From Roseobacter sp. (GTDB taxonomy: Bacteria; Pseudomonadota; Alphaproteobacteria; Rhodobacterales; Rhodobacteraceae), in NCBI RefSeq assembly GCF_024639605.1, contig NZ_JAHEHZ010000016.1, forward strand, positions 1-36,770: DNA of 36,770 nucleotides. The letters run 5' to 3'. Below the pieces are notes generated by a model, which searched no databases, was not told the DNA's origin, and saw only the letters and a program-made list of their open reading frames with translations. The position numbers and the translations under genes are program-made. Below, one piece after another: positions 26,210 through 33,881 of this stretch; within the stretch, counting starts at the first letter, position 1, and each line of letters opens with the position of its first letter.

Positions 26210-27394
26210 TTATTGCGGATAGAGGCAGTCACGGATCAGTTCGATGCCGCGCGCCGTTTCCGCTTTTGGGGCCACCATGGCGGCCCTGATATATCCTTGT
26301 CCGGGGTTCACACCGCCCCGTTCATGCGCCAGATAGCCGCCGGGCAGAACCCGTACTCCTGTCTCACGCCACAGCTTTACGGCTGCTTTTTCGTCATTCT
26401 CAACCGGCAGCCAGAGGAAAAACCCGGCCTCGGGGCTCAGGTACCCGGGCACATTGCCAAGGAGCCTGTCGGCGAGGTCGTATTTCTCCCGGTAAAGCGC
26501 ACGGTTTTCGACGACGTGCTCTTCGTCGTTCCAGACATCAGCCGAGGCCAGTTGTATCGGCAGCGGCAAAGGCGCGCCTGCATAATTGCGCAACAGTTTG
26601 ATCTCGCGGATGTTGTCAGCACTGCCGGCAACAAACCCCGAGCGCAGCCCCGGCAGGTTTGACCGTTTGGAGAGCGAATGAAACACCACCACGCGGTTCA
26701 TATCCGCACCGGTTTCATAAGCGACCTGAAGCGCCCCAATGGGCGGCGTTTCACGGTAAATCTCTGAATAACACTCGTCGGCGAGGATCACGAAATCGTA
26801 CTCTTCTGCCAGCGCGATCAGGTCGCGCCAGTAATCGTAATCCGCCACGGCGCCCTGCGGATTGGCCGGCGAGCAGATATAGGCGGCGGTCGTGCGGTTC
26901 AGAACTTCTTCGGGCAGGCTCCGGTAATCGGGAAGGTGGCCGGTCTCACCGGTTGCAGGCACCATGACCGGCTCGGCTGAAACGGAAAGCGCACCGATCA
27001 TATAGACCGGGTAGAACGGATTGGGCATCAGGATTGCGGGTCGCTGACCATTTTTCGTCTCGGGGCAAAGCGTCATCACTGCGTTGTAAAGCCCCTCGCG
27101 GGTGCCATTGAGCGCCATCACCTGCGTGTCAGGGTCAAGCGGCACGCCGTAACGACGTTTGACGAAACCGGTGATCGCCTCGCGCAACTCAGGCGCTGCG
27201 TCATTCGGTGGATACTGGTTAAACCCTTTCGAATGCTCGACAATCCGGTCCGTTACCCATGACGGGAACGCATGTTTCGGCTCGCCGATTGTCATGTTTA
27301 CAGGCTCACCACCACCCTCGTGCACATCAAGCAATGCGCGCAAACGCGGCCATACATGAGCCGGAAGGTTCGAAAACCGCTCAGGGTACACCAT
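26210..27394 (-). CDS. Class I/II PLP-dependent aminotransferase (DapC-like)
   Basis: A fold-type I aminotransferase of about 394 residues. The PLP lysine is Lys243, in SLSKRSNLPGLRSGF. The Asp of the pyridine-nitrogen contact lies in LADECYSE, and SPANPQGA holds the conserved Asn-Pro. It resembles N-succinyldiaminopimelate aminotransferase-like proteins of alphaproteobacteria, which would place it in lysine and peptidoglycan-precursor synthesis; the exact substrate is not proven. The start is set at ATG 27394, 9 nt after GAGG. A GTG at 27424 would add ten residues with a poorer ribosome binding site. ftsK follows 18 nt downstream. Confidence 0.88.
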   Translation of the reverse strand: MVYPERFSNLPAHVWPRLRALLDVHEGGGEPVNMTIGEPKHAFPSWVTDRIVEHSKGFNQYPPNDAAPELREAITGFVKRRYGVPLDPDTQVMALNGTREGLYNAVMTLCPETKNGQRPAILMPNPFYPVYMIGALSVSAEPVMVPATGETGHLPDYRSLPEEVLNRTTAAYICSPANPQGAVADYDYWRDLIALAEEYDFVILADECYSEIYRETPPIGALQVAYETGADMNRVVVFHSLSKRSNLPGLRSGFVAGSADNIREIKLLRNYAGAPLPLPIQLASADVWNDEEHVVENRALYREKYDLADRLLGNVPGYLSPEAGFFLWLPVENDEKAAVKLWRETGVRVLPGGYLAHERGGVNPGQGYIRAAMVAPKAETARGIELIRDCLYPQ

Positions 27395-27501
27395 CAAAAA
27401 CTGCCTCAGGTCGGGATCATTCACGTCCCGTTTCGCCTAAGGTACTCAACGCGCGGGCGTGCGTCCACAAAAACGCGCAGCTTTCTGGTGATTTGTGGCT
27501 T

Positions 27502-28830
27502 TTAGGCCAGTGCCGCTTCGGCGGCAGCACCCATGCGCAGCAGCGCCGCTTCCTGACCCGGTGGCGCCATCATCATCAGCCCGCAGGACGGCACCCCGGT
27601 GGGCAGGCTGAGCGCACAAAGCCCCATCAGATTGCCGATTCTGGTATTGCGCAGCGACAGCAGGTTTTCAGTGACGTAATAATCGTGATCCGCGTTCAGA
27701 CGTTCCAGATCCGGTGGCAAAATGGGTGCCGTCGGCAATATCACAGCATCAAACCCGGCGGTTGCCGCGTCATATATCCCGCGCACCTTTTCAAGGGTGG
27801 CCCAGGCGGCAACATAGTCCGGGGCAGAATGGTTTTTGCCCAGCCGGAAACGCTGCAGTATTTCGGGATACATTTTTTCCGGATGCGCTTCGATCACCTC
27901 TTTCCAGAGCCCGTAAGCCTCTGATGTGTACAGACATGTCGTCAACGCCATCGCCTCTTCCAGCTCCGGCACGGAGATGCGCGAAATCTTCGCCCCGGCT
28001 GCACTGAGCCGGATCACGGCATTTTGAAAGGCCGCCAGAGGCTCATCGCGGATGTCGTCGAATGCGACAGTTTCCAGCAAGGCGATGCGGCGCCCTTTCA
28101 GACTGACCCCGGTGAGGTCAGCGGGTTTGCCACCTTCGAACGCCGCAAGCATCAGCGCCGCGTCAGAAACCGAGCGGCAGAGCGGACCGACGGTGTCGAA
28201 TTTCAGCGCGAGAGGCACGACGCCTTCGAGACTGAGCCGCCCCGCGGTCGTTTTCAGCCCCACCAGGTCATTCCAGGCAGACGGAATACGGACGGATCCG
28301 CCCGTATCAGAGCCTGCTCCCGCTGCAGCGAGGTCAAAGGCAACCGATGCGGCGGCACCCGATGACGATCCGCCAGGCACGGCAGCGGGATCATTGATGC
28401 ACGGGGGTGTTGCAGTGCTCGGGTTATGCCCCAGACCGGAAAAGGCAAGCTCGCTCATATGTGTCTTGCCCAGACATACAAGACCGGCGGCCGTGGCATT
28501 GACCAGAACGCGCGCGTCCCGGTCAGGCACCCGGCCCGCGAGCAGACCTGAGCCCGCTTCGGTTGCCGTGCCTGCCGTGTCAAAAAGATCTTTCCAGCTC
28601 ACCGGAACGCCGTCGAGCGCCGACAAGCGCCTGCCCGCTGCGGCGCGTGTTGCCGATGCCGCGGCCTCCGCGCGCGCGCGCTCATGCGTCACCCGCGCGT
28701 AAATCCGGTCGCGCAGGGGATGCGTCTCTATGGCGTCCAGATAGGTTTCCGTGAGCGCCACGGGATCGATTTCACCCGACGCGATACCCTGCCCAAGCGC
28801 CGTCGCGGTCATTTTAAGCCAGTCCTGCAT
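27502..28830 (-). CDS. Amidase-signature family hydrolase
   Basis: A 442-residue amidase-signature enzyme with the Ser-cisSer-Lys triad: Lys80 in VSWKDLF, a cis-Ser in GGSSSG (155-157) and nucleophile Ser179 in GSDTGGSVRIP. It is a relative of GatA and acylamidases. No gatB or gatC partner is present, so it is probably a stand-alone amidase; the substrate is unknown. The start is set at ATG 28830 (MQDWLK), preceded by a purine-rich GGGGG. A longer frame up to 29013 would run into the divergent UbiH-like gene. It lies just upstream of the aminotransferase gene on the same strand. Confidence 0.9.
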   Translation of the reverse strand: MQDWLKMTATALGQGIASGEIDPVALTETYLDAIETHPLRDRIYARVTHERARAEAAASATRAAAGRRLSALDGVPVSWKDLFDTAGTATEAGSGLLAGRVPDRDARVLVNATAAGLVCLGKTHMSELAFSGLGHNPSTATPPCINDPAAVPGGSSSGAAASVAFDLAAAGAGSDTGGSVRIPSAWNDLVGLKTTAGRLSLEGVVPLALKFDTVGPLCRSVSDAALMLAAFEGGKPADLTGVSLKGRRIALLETVAFDDIRDEPLAAFQNAVIRLSAAGAKISRISVPELEEAMALTTCLYTSEAYGLWKEVIEAHPEKMYPEILQRFRLGKNHSAPDYVAAWATLEKVRGIYDAATAGFDAVILPTAPILPPDLERLNADHDYYVTENLLSLRNTRIGNLMGLCALSLPTGVPSCGLMMMAPPGQEAALLRMGAAAEAALA

Positions 28831-28915
28831 GCCACCCCCTGCATGTTGCTGCGCACAAACGGTAGCGACGCAAGCGCGCATGGACAATCCCCCGCCACCG
28901 GTCCAGATAAGATCT

Positions 28916-30142
28916 ATGGAATTTGATACTGATATCATCGTGGTCGGCGGCGGGCTGAACGGTCCGGTGCTGGCCCTGGCGCTGTCGTCCGCCGGGCTGT
29001 CCGTGACGATCATTGATGCGCTGCCCGCCCCTGTCCGGGAAAACCCGGGCTTTGACGGGCGGTCTTATGCGCTGGCGCTGGCTTCTGCGCGGTTGATGCA
29101 GGGGATCGGCGTCTGGGACGCGCTGGAAGATCTGGCACAACCGATCCTGGACATCAAAGTCACCGACGGGCGCGCGGGCGAAGGGCCATCGCCGTTTTTC
29201 ATGCACTTTGACCATGCCGAGATCGAAGAAGGGCCGATGGGATATATGGTCGAAGACCGCCACCTGCGCCCTGCTCTTCTCCAGGCGATGAGCGCGCAAA
29301 AGAATATCACCCGGATCAGTGAACGCCGCGTGACCGGCCAGCAGACCTGCCCCACCGGGGTGCGGGTGACGCTTGATGACGGGCAGACCCTGCGGGGTCG
29401 TGTGCTTGCGGGCTGTGACGGACGCAGTTCCGGCACGGCGGAGCGCGCAGGCATCACGCGTACCGGATGGTCTTATGATCAGACGGCGCTTGTCTGTTCT
29501 CTCGAACACGAGCTGCCGCACAAGGGTGTTGCGCACCAGTTTTTCATGCCTGCCGGGCCACTGGCCATTCTGCCGCTGACCGGCAACCGGTCATCAATCG
29601 TCTGGAGCGAAAAGACCGATGCAGCACAGCGCATCAACGATATGCCGGACAGCGAGTATCTGGATGTTCTGCGCCCTCGGTTCGGCAGTTTTCTGGGTGA
29701 GATAAGCCTCGCAGGCGCGCGGTTTACCTATCCGCTTTCGCTGTCTCTTGCCACCGAACTTGTTGCCGACCGGACAGCGCTTGTGGGCGATGCCGCACAT
29801 GGCGTGCATCCGATCGCGGGCCAGGGGCTGAACGCCGGTCTTCGCGATATTGCGGCGCTGGCTGAGGTGCTTGCCGATGCGTCACGGCGTGGCGAAGACA
29901 TCGGCTCGCGTGGCACGCTGGAGCGGTATCAGACCTGGCGGCGCTTCGATAACGCGACGCTGGCTCTGGCGACGGATGCATTCAACAGATTGTTTTCGAA
30001 CGATAACCCGCTTCTCAGAGCAGCGCGCGATATCGGGATGGGTCTCATCAACAGAACGCCCGCACTGCGGCGTGGCTTTATCCGGGAAGCCGCTGGCCTG
30101 ACCGGTGACCTGCCGCGTCTGCTCAGGGGGCAGCCGCTTTAA
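28916..30142 (+). CDS. UbiH/COQ6-family FAD-dependent monooxygenase
   Basis: A 408-residue flavoprotein hydroxylase of the UbiH/UbiF/COQ6 family, expected to hydroxylate the ring of a ubiquinone precursor. The FAD Rossmann motif GGGLNG is at 11-16. The second FAD motif, with Gly291-Asp292, is in [20 protein letters not shown], the family's typical wording. ATG 28916 ([13 protein letters not shown]) is used; an upstream extension into the divergent amidase start is not. Which ring carbon it acts on cannot be told. Its stop shares a TTAA palindrome with the Trm112 gene on the other strand. Confidence 0.9.
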   Translation: MEFDTDIIVVGGGLNGPVLALALSSAGLSVTIIDALPAPVRENPGFDGRSYALALASARLMQGIGVWDALEDLAQPILDIKVTDGRAGEGPSPFFMHFDHAEIEEGPMGYMVEDRHLRPALLQAMSAQKNITRISERRVTGQQTCPTGVRVTLDDGQTLRGRVLAGCDGRSSGTAERAGITRTGWSYDQTALVCSLEHELPHKGVAHQFFMPAGPLAILPLTGNRSSIVWSEKTDAAQRINDMPDSEYLDVLRPRFGSFLGEISLAGARFTYPLSLSLATELVADRTALVGDAAHGVHPIAGQGLNAGLRDIAALAEVLADASRRGEDIGSRGTLERYQTWRRFDNATLALATDAFNRLFSNDNPLLRAARDIGMGLINRTPALRRGFIREAAGLTGDLPRLLRGQPL

Positions 30143-30324
30143 TCGAGCTTGCGCGCCTCGTCTTTGAGCATGACCGGAATGCCGTTGCGGATCGGATAGG
30201 CCAGATGGCCACTGCGCGAGATCAGCTCCTGGGTTTCCGCATTATATTCCAGCGTGGTCTGCGTCAGAGGACAGATCAGCGCTTCGAGCATCCGCCGGTC
30301 CACACGTGTCTGGGTTTCGCTCAT
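30139..30324 (-). CDS. Trm112-family protein
   Basis: A 61-residue Trm112/YcaR-type small protein. The core is characteristic: [15 protein letters not shown], then [22 protein letters not shown]. In eukaryotes and archaea Trm112 activates methyltransferases; the bacterial role is less clear. E. coli YcaR has a CPxC zinc pair, but here only one cysteine (Cys18 in CPLT) remains, as in other alphaproteobacterial members I recall. Its start overlaps the upstream gene's stop (ATGA), and its own stop overlaps the convergent UbiH-like gene. Confidence 0.9.
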   Translation of the reverse strand: MSETQTRVDRRMLEALICPLTQTTLEYNAETQELISRSGHLAYPIRNGIPVMLKDEARKLD

Positions 30325-30965
30325 TGCATCATCTCGGTTTCACTGCCGCCCCGCAGCCGGTATTCGATCAGCGTCACCAGCGTCTCGCGCCGCGTGCTCA
30401 GCGAGGGGGCCTCCAGCAGCGCCTGTTTATCCTCCGGGTCGAAATCAAGCATCATCGAAAGCGAATTGATCAGCAACTCGTCATCCGCTTCTTTCAGCGT
30501 ATCCCAGTCAGCCGACAATTCACGGGCGTCGAAATACCGCCCCAGCAGATCCAGAAAGACCGGTCTGGAAAACGCCGGGTCTTTTTCATCCGGCCCGAGA
30601 TCCCGGTCAAAGCCATCCCAGCGCACGTCACAGCGGCGATAAGGTGTGAACCCTTCGATTTCCTTGATTACACGGAACCGCGACACACCGCCCAGGGTGA
30701 TCAGATAACGCCCGTCTTCGGTCTCGGAAAACTGCGTGATCCGCCCGGCGCACCCGATGGTTTGCAAGCCTGTTCCGGAACGGCCGGGAATTTCGTTGGG
30801 CTGCACCATGCCAATCAGCCGCGTGGGCGTTTTGAGCGCGTCTTCAAGCATCTGAAGATAGCGCGGTTCAAATATGTGCAGCGGAAGTCGCGCGCGAGGC
30901 AGCAACAACGCCCCGGGCAGGGGAAAGACAGCTATCGTGTCAGGCAGCTCACCGGCTTTAATCAT
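30321..30965 (-). CDS. Lon N-terminal (LON substrate-binding) domain protein
   Basis: A 214-residue protein made of the Lon protease N-terminal substrate-binding domain alone. It opens with [30 protein letters not shown], the standard domain start, followed by GCAGRI and a helical C-terminal half. There is no AAA or protease part, so it is not Lon itself; its role in protein quality control is presumed rather than known. It is coupled to the downstream Trm112 gene and lies 27 nt after the thioredoxin-like gene on the same strand. Confidence 0.92.
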   Translation of the reverse strand: MIKAGELPDTIAVFPLPGALLLPRARLPLHIFEPRYLQMLEDALKTPTRLIGMVQPNEIPGRSGTGLQTIGCAGRITQFSETEDGRYLITLGGVSRFRVIKEIEGFTPYRRCDVRWDGFDRDLGPDEKDPAFSRPVFLDLLGRYFDARELSADWDTLKEADDELLINSLSMMLDFDPEDKQALLEAPSLSTRRETLVTLIEYRLRGGSETEMMQ

Positions 30966-30992
30966 GTCACGTGACGTAGCCCGCGTTTGGCA

Positions 30993-31910
30993 TCAGGCAA
31001 ATATCATTGAGCTTAGTTTTCGCCGTCCGTTCAGCATCACCGGATCATTGGGCTTGAGCGCGTCGAAAATCGTGAACAGCTGTGTTCTTGCCGCTCCGTC
31101 ATTCCACTCCCGGTCTCGCCGGAAAAGCTCAAGCAGGGTATCTACCGCGGCCTCTATATCGCCGTTGGCGTGCAGCGCCTTGGCCAGGTCAAAGCGTGCC
31201 TGCATGTCATCCGGGTTGGCCTCGACAGCAGCACGCAGGTCGTCAAGCGGCCCGGCCCCTTCGGCCTGGCGGGCAAGCTCGAGCTGTGCATGAGCCGCTT
31301 CGAGCTCGGGCGCTGTGGAGATCTCCGCCGGCGCACCGTTCAGGATCGCCTCCGCCTGGTCGAGCTCGCCCATGGCGATGTTTGCACGTACCAGACCAGC
31401 GTAGGCAGGCGCATGGTTCGGGTCCTCACCCAGGATCGCGGCAAAAGTTTGTGCCGCATCCGATGCAGCACCTTCACCAAGCATCTCTTCGGCCGCCGCC
31501 ACAGCTTCGGCAAGCTCATCTCCCGGCGCCTCGCCGCCCGCAGCTTTCACCACGCGGTCGATAAAGGCTTTGATCTCAGACTGCGGCACTGCGCCCTGAA
31601 ATCCGTCAATCGGCTGGCCTTTGTAAAAGGCATAAACCGTCGGGATCGACTGGATCTGCAGCTGGCCCGCGATCATCTGTGCTTCGTCCACATTGATCTT
31701 GACCATCTTTACGGCGCCTTTGGCACCGCGCACGGCCTCTTCAAGCTGGGGCCCGAGTGTTTTGCACGGGCCGCACCAGGGCGCCCAGAAATCTACAACC
31801 ACAGGAATGGTCTGCGATGCCTCGACCACATCAGCCATAAAAGTGGCCTCTGTCGTGTCCTTGATCAGATCATCCGCTGCCGGTGCAGCGCCAAGGTTCA
31901 GGTCCATCAT
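30993..31910 (-). CDS. Thioredoxin-domain co-chaperone (CnoX/YbbN-like)
   Basis: A 305-residue protein with an N-terminal thioredoxin domain (about 18-125) and a C-terminal helical repeat region of TPR type (about 135-305). The active site reads WAPWCGPCK, with Cys46 and Cys49. E. coli CnoX (YbbN) has lost the redox-active CXXC pair, whereas this and other alphaproteobacterial members keep CGPC, so it may act as both holdase and thiol oxidoreductase. ATG 31910 or 31907 may be used; AGGAAGAG is upstream. It precedes the Lon-N gene. Confidence 0.92.
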   Translation of the reverse strand: MMDLNLGAAPAADDLIKDTTEATFMADVVEASQTIPVVVDFWAPWCGPCKTLGPQLEEAVRGAKGAVKMVKINVDEAQMIAGQLQIQSIPTVYAFYKGQPIDGFQGAVPQSEIKAFIDRVVKAAGGEAPGDELAEAVAAAEEMLGEGAASDAAQTFAAILGEDPNHAPAYAGLVRANIAMGELDQAEAILNGAPAEISTAPELEAAHAQLELARQAEGAGPLDDLRAAVEANPDDMQARFDLAKALHANGDIEAAVDTLLELFRRDREWNDGAARTQLFTIFDALKPNDPVMLNGRRKLSSMIFA

Positions 31911-31977
31911 TGTTCTCTTCCTGTGTTATGCGGTCTCAGAATGCGGTCAGTGCATATATGGGAGGTTCCCGGCAGAT

Positions 31978-32766
31978 TCAAAGGTCAAAGCTGGCAAAGA
32001 CCGGCGCATGGTCGCTGGGTTTGTCCCAGCCGCGCACCTCGCGCAGGATCCGGCTTGAATGGGCTGAGCGGGCGATATCGTCCGAGGCCCAGATGTGATC
32101 GAGCCGGCGGCCTTTATCGGCGGTGTCCCAGTCAGCGGCACGGTAGGACCACCAGCTGTAAAGCAGACCCTGCGGAATATCCTGCCGGGTGACATCGACC
32201 CAGCCGCCTTCCGTCTGCACATCCGACAGATGCGCCACCTCGACCGGCGTATGGCTCACAATCTTCAGCAGCTTTTTGTGATCCCAGACATCATCTTCGC
32301 GCGGGGCGATGTTCAGATCCCCCACGAGGATGGATTTTTCGGGTCGGTTGTCGCGAAACCAGTCCCGCATTTCTGTGAGGTAGTCGAGCTTCTGGCCGAA
32401 TTTGTCGTTTATGGTCCGGTCTGGTTTGTCACCGCCGGCAGGCACGTAAAAATTATGGATCGTCACACCGTTCTCAAGCTGACCCGCAATGTGCCGCGCA
32501 TGCCCCAGTGCGGCAAAATCATGTGTTCCGACTTCTCTGACCGGCAGTTTCGACAGGATCGCGACACCGTTATAGCCCTTCTGCCCGCGCGCCACGACAT
32601 GACCATAGCCGGCATCGGCAAAAGCCTGCAGCGGCATTTTATCCACGGGGCTTTTACATTCCTGCAGGCACAGCACATCAGGGCCTTGCCCGGACATCAG
32701 CTGAAGCACCAGATCCTGGCGCAGCCGCACAGAATTGATGTTCCAGGTTGCAAGGGAAAAAGTCAT
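31978..32766 (-). CDS. xthA: Exodeoxyribonuclease III (AP endonuclease)
   Basis: A 262-residue Mg-dependent AP endonuclease/3'-5' exonuclease of base-excision repair. The catalytic residues of the ExoIII family are visible: Asn11 (WNINSVR), Glu36 (LQECK), Tyr107 (NFYVPAG), Asp150 and Asn152 (GDLNIAP), Asp223 (DHIWAS) and Asp252-His253 (SDHAPV). The start is set at ATG 32766 (MTFSLATWNIN), the family's usual N-terminus, with GGAG 9 nt upstream; an ATG at 32799 adds 11 residues. The thioredoxin-like gene follows on the same strand. Confidence 0.95.
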   Translation of the reverse strand: MTFSLATWNINSVRLRQDLVLQLMSGQGPDVLCLQECKSPVDKMPLQAFADAGYGHVVARGQKGYNGVAILSKLPVREVGTHDFAALGHARHIAGQLENGVTIHNFYVPAGGDKPDRTINDKFGQKLDYLTEMRDWFRDNRPEKSILVGDLNIAPREDDVWDHKKLLKIVSHTPVEVAHLSDVQTEGGWVDVTRQDIPQGLLYSWWSYRAADWDTADKGRRLDHIWASDDIARSAHSSRILREVRGWDKPSDHAPVFASFDL

Positions 32767-32888
32767 GTCAGGGCACTCCGCAGTCATAGTCTGCGGCACC
32801 CTACCCTGCGCACAAAAGCTGTGCCATGACGAACTGCACCGGCACTCTGAAGCGGGCGGACGCCAGGCTCATCAATAATGAGTGGCGG

Positions 32889-32917
32889 AAAAAAAGGGCC
32901 GGGCGCAAGGCCCGGCC
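32889..32917 (-). terminator. Strong intrinsic terminator after the response-regulator/sRNA locus
   Basis: On the minus strand GGCCGGGC (32917-32910) pairs with GCCCGGCC (32904-32897) around a 5-nt loop and is followed, after one C, by seven T residues (32895-32889). It separates this locus from xthA. The plus strand has A residues before the stem, so it works in the minus direction only. Confidence 0.93.
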
Positions 32918-32937
32918 AAGTCCAACAGGGAGGTTGT

Positions 32938-32985
32938 ATGTCATTACCCGGACATACACGGGATTCCAGAATGAGTACGACGTGA
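32938..32985 (+). CDS. Possible 15-codon leader-like mini-ORF, doubtful
   Basis: An ATG at 32938 is preceded 4-5 nt upstream by AGGGAGG, an excellent ribosome binding site, and reads 15 codons (MSLPGHTRDSRMSTT) to TGA. However, this ribosome binding site is simply the complement of the CTCCCT loop in the minus-strand RNA candidate, and no gene follows on the plus strand. It is therefore more likely a by-product than a translated peptide. Confidence 0.12.
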   Translation: MSLPGHTRDSRMSTT

Positions 32986-33032
32986 CCCGTGACTCAGATC
33001 TAAACAAAAACGGTTAACAAACTCAAAACCCG

Positions 33033-33719
33033 TCACGCAATAAGACGATAACCGCCTGATTCGGTCACAAGAAGGCGCGCATTGGACGGATCTGGTTCTA
33101 TTTTCTGGCGCAAACGGTAAATGTGCGTCTCCAGCGTGTGAGTCGTCACCCCGGCGTTGTAACCCCAGACTTCGTGCAGCAGAACATCACGCGGAACCAC
33201 GCCCTCGGTAGAGCGGTAAAGAAACTTCAGGATATTTGTTTCCTTTTCTGTCAGCCGAACCTTTTTATCGTCTTCGGTCACCAGCATCTTCATCGAGGGT
33301 TTGAAGGTATAGTGCCCGAGCTGGAACACAGCATCCTCAGACTGCTCATGCTGGCGCAGCTGCGCACGGATCCGCGCAAGCAGCACCGGAAACTTGAACG
33401 GTTTGCTGACATAATCATTGGCCCCGGCATCCAGACCCAGAATGGTATCAGCGTCACTGTCGTGGCCTGTGAGCATCAGAATAGGGCTTTTCACGCCCTG
33501 TTTGCGCATCAGCCGGCAAAGCTCGCGCCCGTCGGTATCAGGCAGGCCCACATCCAGGATCACCAGATCGTAAAGCGCCTCTTTTGCACGCGACATGGCA
33601 TCAGCACCATTCGCGGCCTCAAAGACATCGAAATCCTCGGTCATGATCAGCTGTTCGCTCAGCGCCTCGCGCAGATCATCATCATCATCAACCAGCAGTA
33701 TCTTTTTCAGTTGTGCCAT
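33033..33719 (-). CDS. OmpR-family response regulator
   Basis: A 228-residue two-component response regulator. The receiver domain (about 5-120) has the acidic cluster DDDDD at 11-15, phosphorylated Asp56 (LVILDVGLP), Thr84 (LMLTGHD) and Lys106 (SKPF). The C-terminal OmpR winged helix (about 130-227) includes LTEKETNILKFLYR and THTLETHIYRLRQKIEPD. ATG 33719 has GGGAG 8 nt upstream; a longer frame to 33794 is not used. No histidine kinase is adjacent, so it is an orphan here. It may correspond to an essential CenR-like regulator of roseobacters, but that is only a guess. A structured RNA locus and terminator follow. Confidence 0.93.
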   Translation of the reverse strand: MAQLKKILLVDDDDDLREALSEQLIMTEDFDVFEAANGADAMSRAKEALYDLVILDVGLPDTDGRELCRLMRKQGVKSPILMLTGHDSDADTILGLDAGANDYVSKPFKFPVLLARIRAQLRQHEQSEDAVFQLGHYTFKPSMKMLVTEDDKKVRLTEKETNILKFLYRSTEGVVPRDVLLHEVWGYNAGVTTHTLETHIYRLRQKIEPDPSNARLLVTESGGYRLIA

Positions 33720-33793
33720 GGGTAATCTCCCTCTCGTTGCATCACAGATGGCGATTTGCCCGGTTTCAGGCAAGTGCGGCGCAAATTCTCTCA

Positions 33794-33815
33794 CGGCCTC
33801 GTGTTACACGGGCCG
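33794..33815. repeat. Extended dyad between the response regulator and ribA
   Basis: CGGCC (33794-33798) and GGCCG (33811-33815) flank CGTGT-T-ACACG (33800-33810), giving about 10 paired positions with one extra T. It lies in the 162-bp divergent region and is a candidate operator for either gene. Confidence 0.4.
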
Positions 33816-33852
33816 CCAATTGTTTCAATTCTGCCCGGTTTGCCCTAGATCA

Positions 33853-33877
33853 GCATTGTAAATCTCGGGCATTGTAA
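33853..33877 (+). repeat. Direct repeat GCATTGTAA just before ribA
   Basis: The 9-mer GCATTGTAA occurs at 33853-33861 and 33869-33877, 16 bp start to start, the second copy ending 4 nt before the ribA ATG. Such repeats are typical binding sites for transcription or translation regulators, but none is known here. No FMN riboswitch is present in this leader. Confidence 0.4.
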
Positions 33878-33881
33878 CATC

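Larger units (their letters stand above)
32889..32992 (-). ncRNA. Candidate structured small RNA with anti-Shine-Dalgarno loop
   Basis: Between the response-regulator stop (33033) and xthA, the minus strand folds into consecutive hairpins. CACGGG/CCCGTG is at 32986-32991/32957-32962. GTATGTC/GACATAC (32936-32942/32951-32957) is a perfect 7-bp stem. CAAC/GTTG (32923-32936) has the loop CTCCCT. A strong intrinsic terminator follows. The CTCCCT loop is complementary to ribosome binding sites, as in the CCUCC-type sRNAs of alphaproteobacteria. A possible promoter (TTGAGT at 33021-33026, TAGATC at 32997-33002, 18-nt spacer) would start it near 32990. It could instead be the processed 3' end of the response-regulator mRNA. 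No homologue is claimed. Confidence 0.5.

Noticed and set aside
32826-33017. Plus-strand 63-codon frame across the sRNA/terminator locus
   Set aside because: It crosses the terminator stem and has no ribosome binding site. The RNA structure on the other strand explains the sequence better.
33720-33881. FMN riboswitch before ribA
   Set aside because: None of the conserved RFN segments (AGGGTGAAATTCC-like, CGGCGGT-like) could be found; only a direct repeat and a dyad are present.
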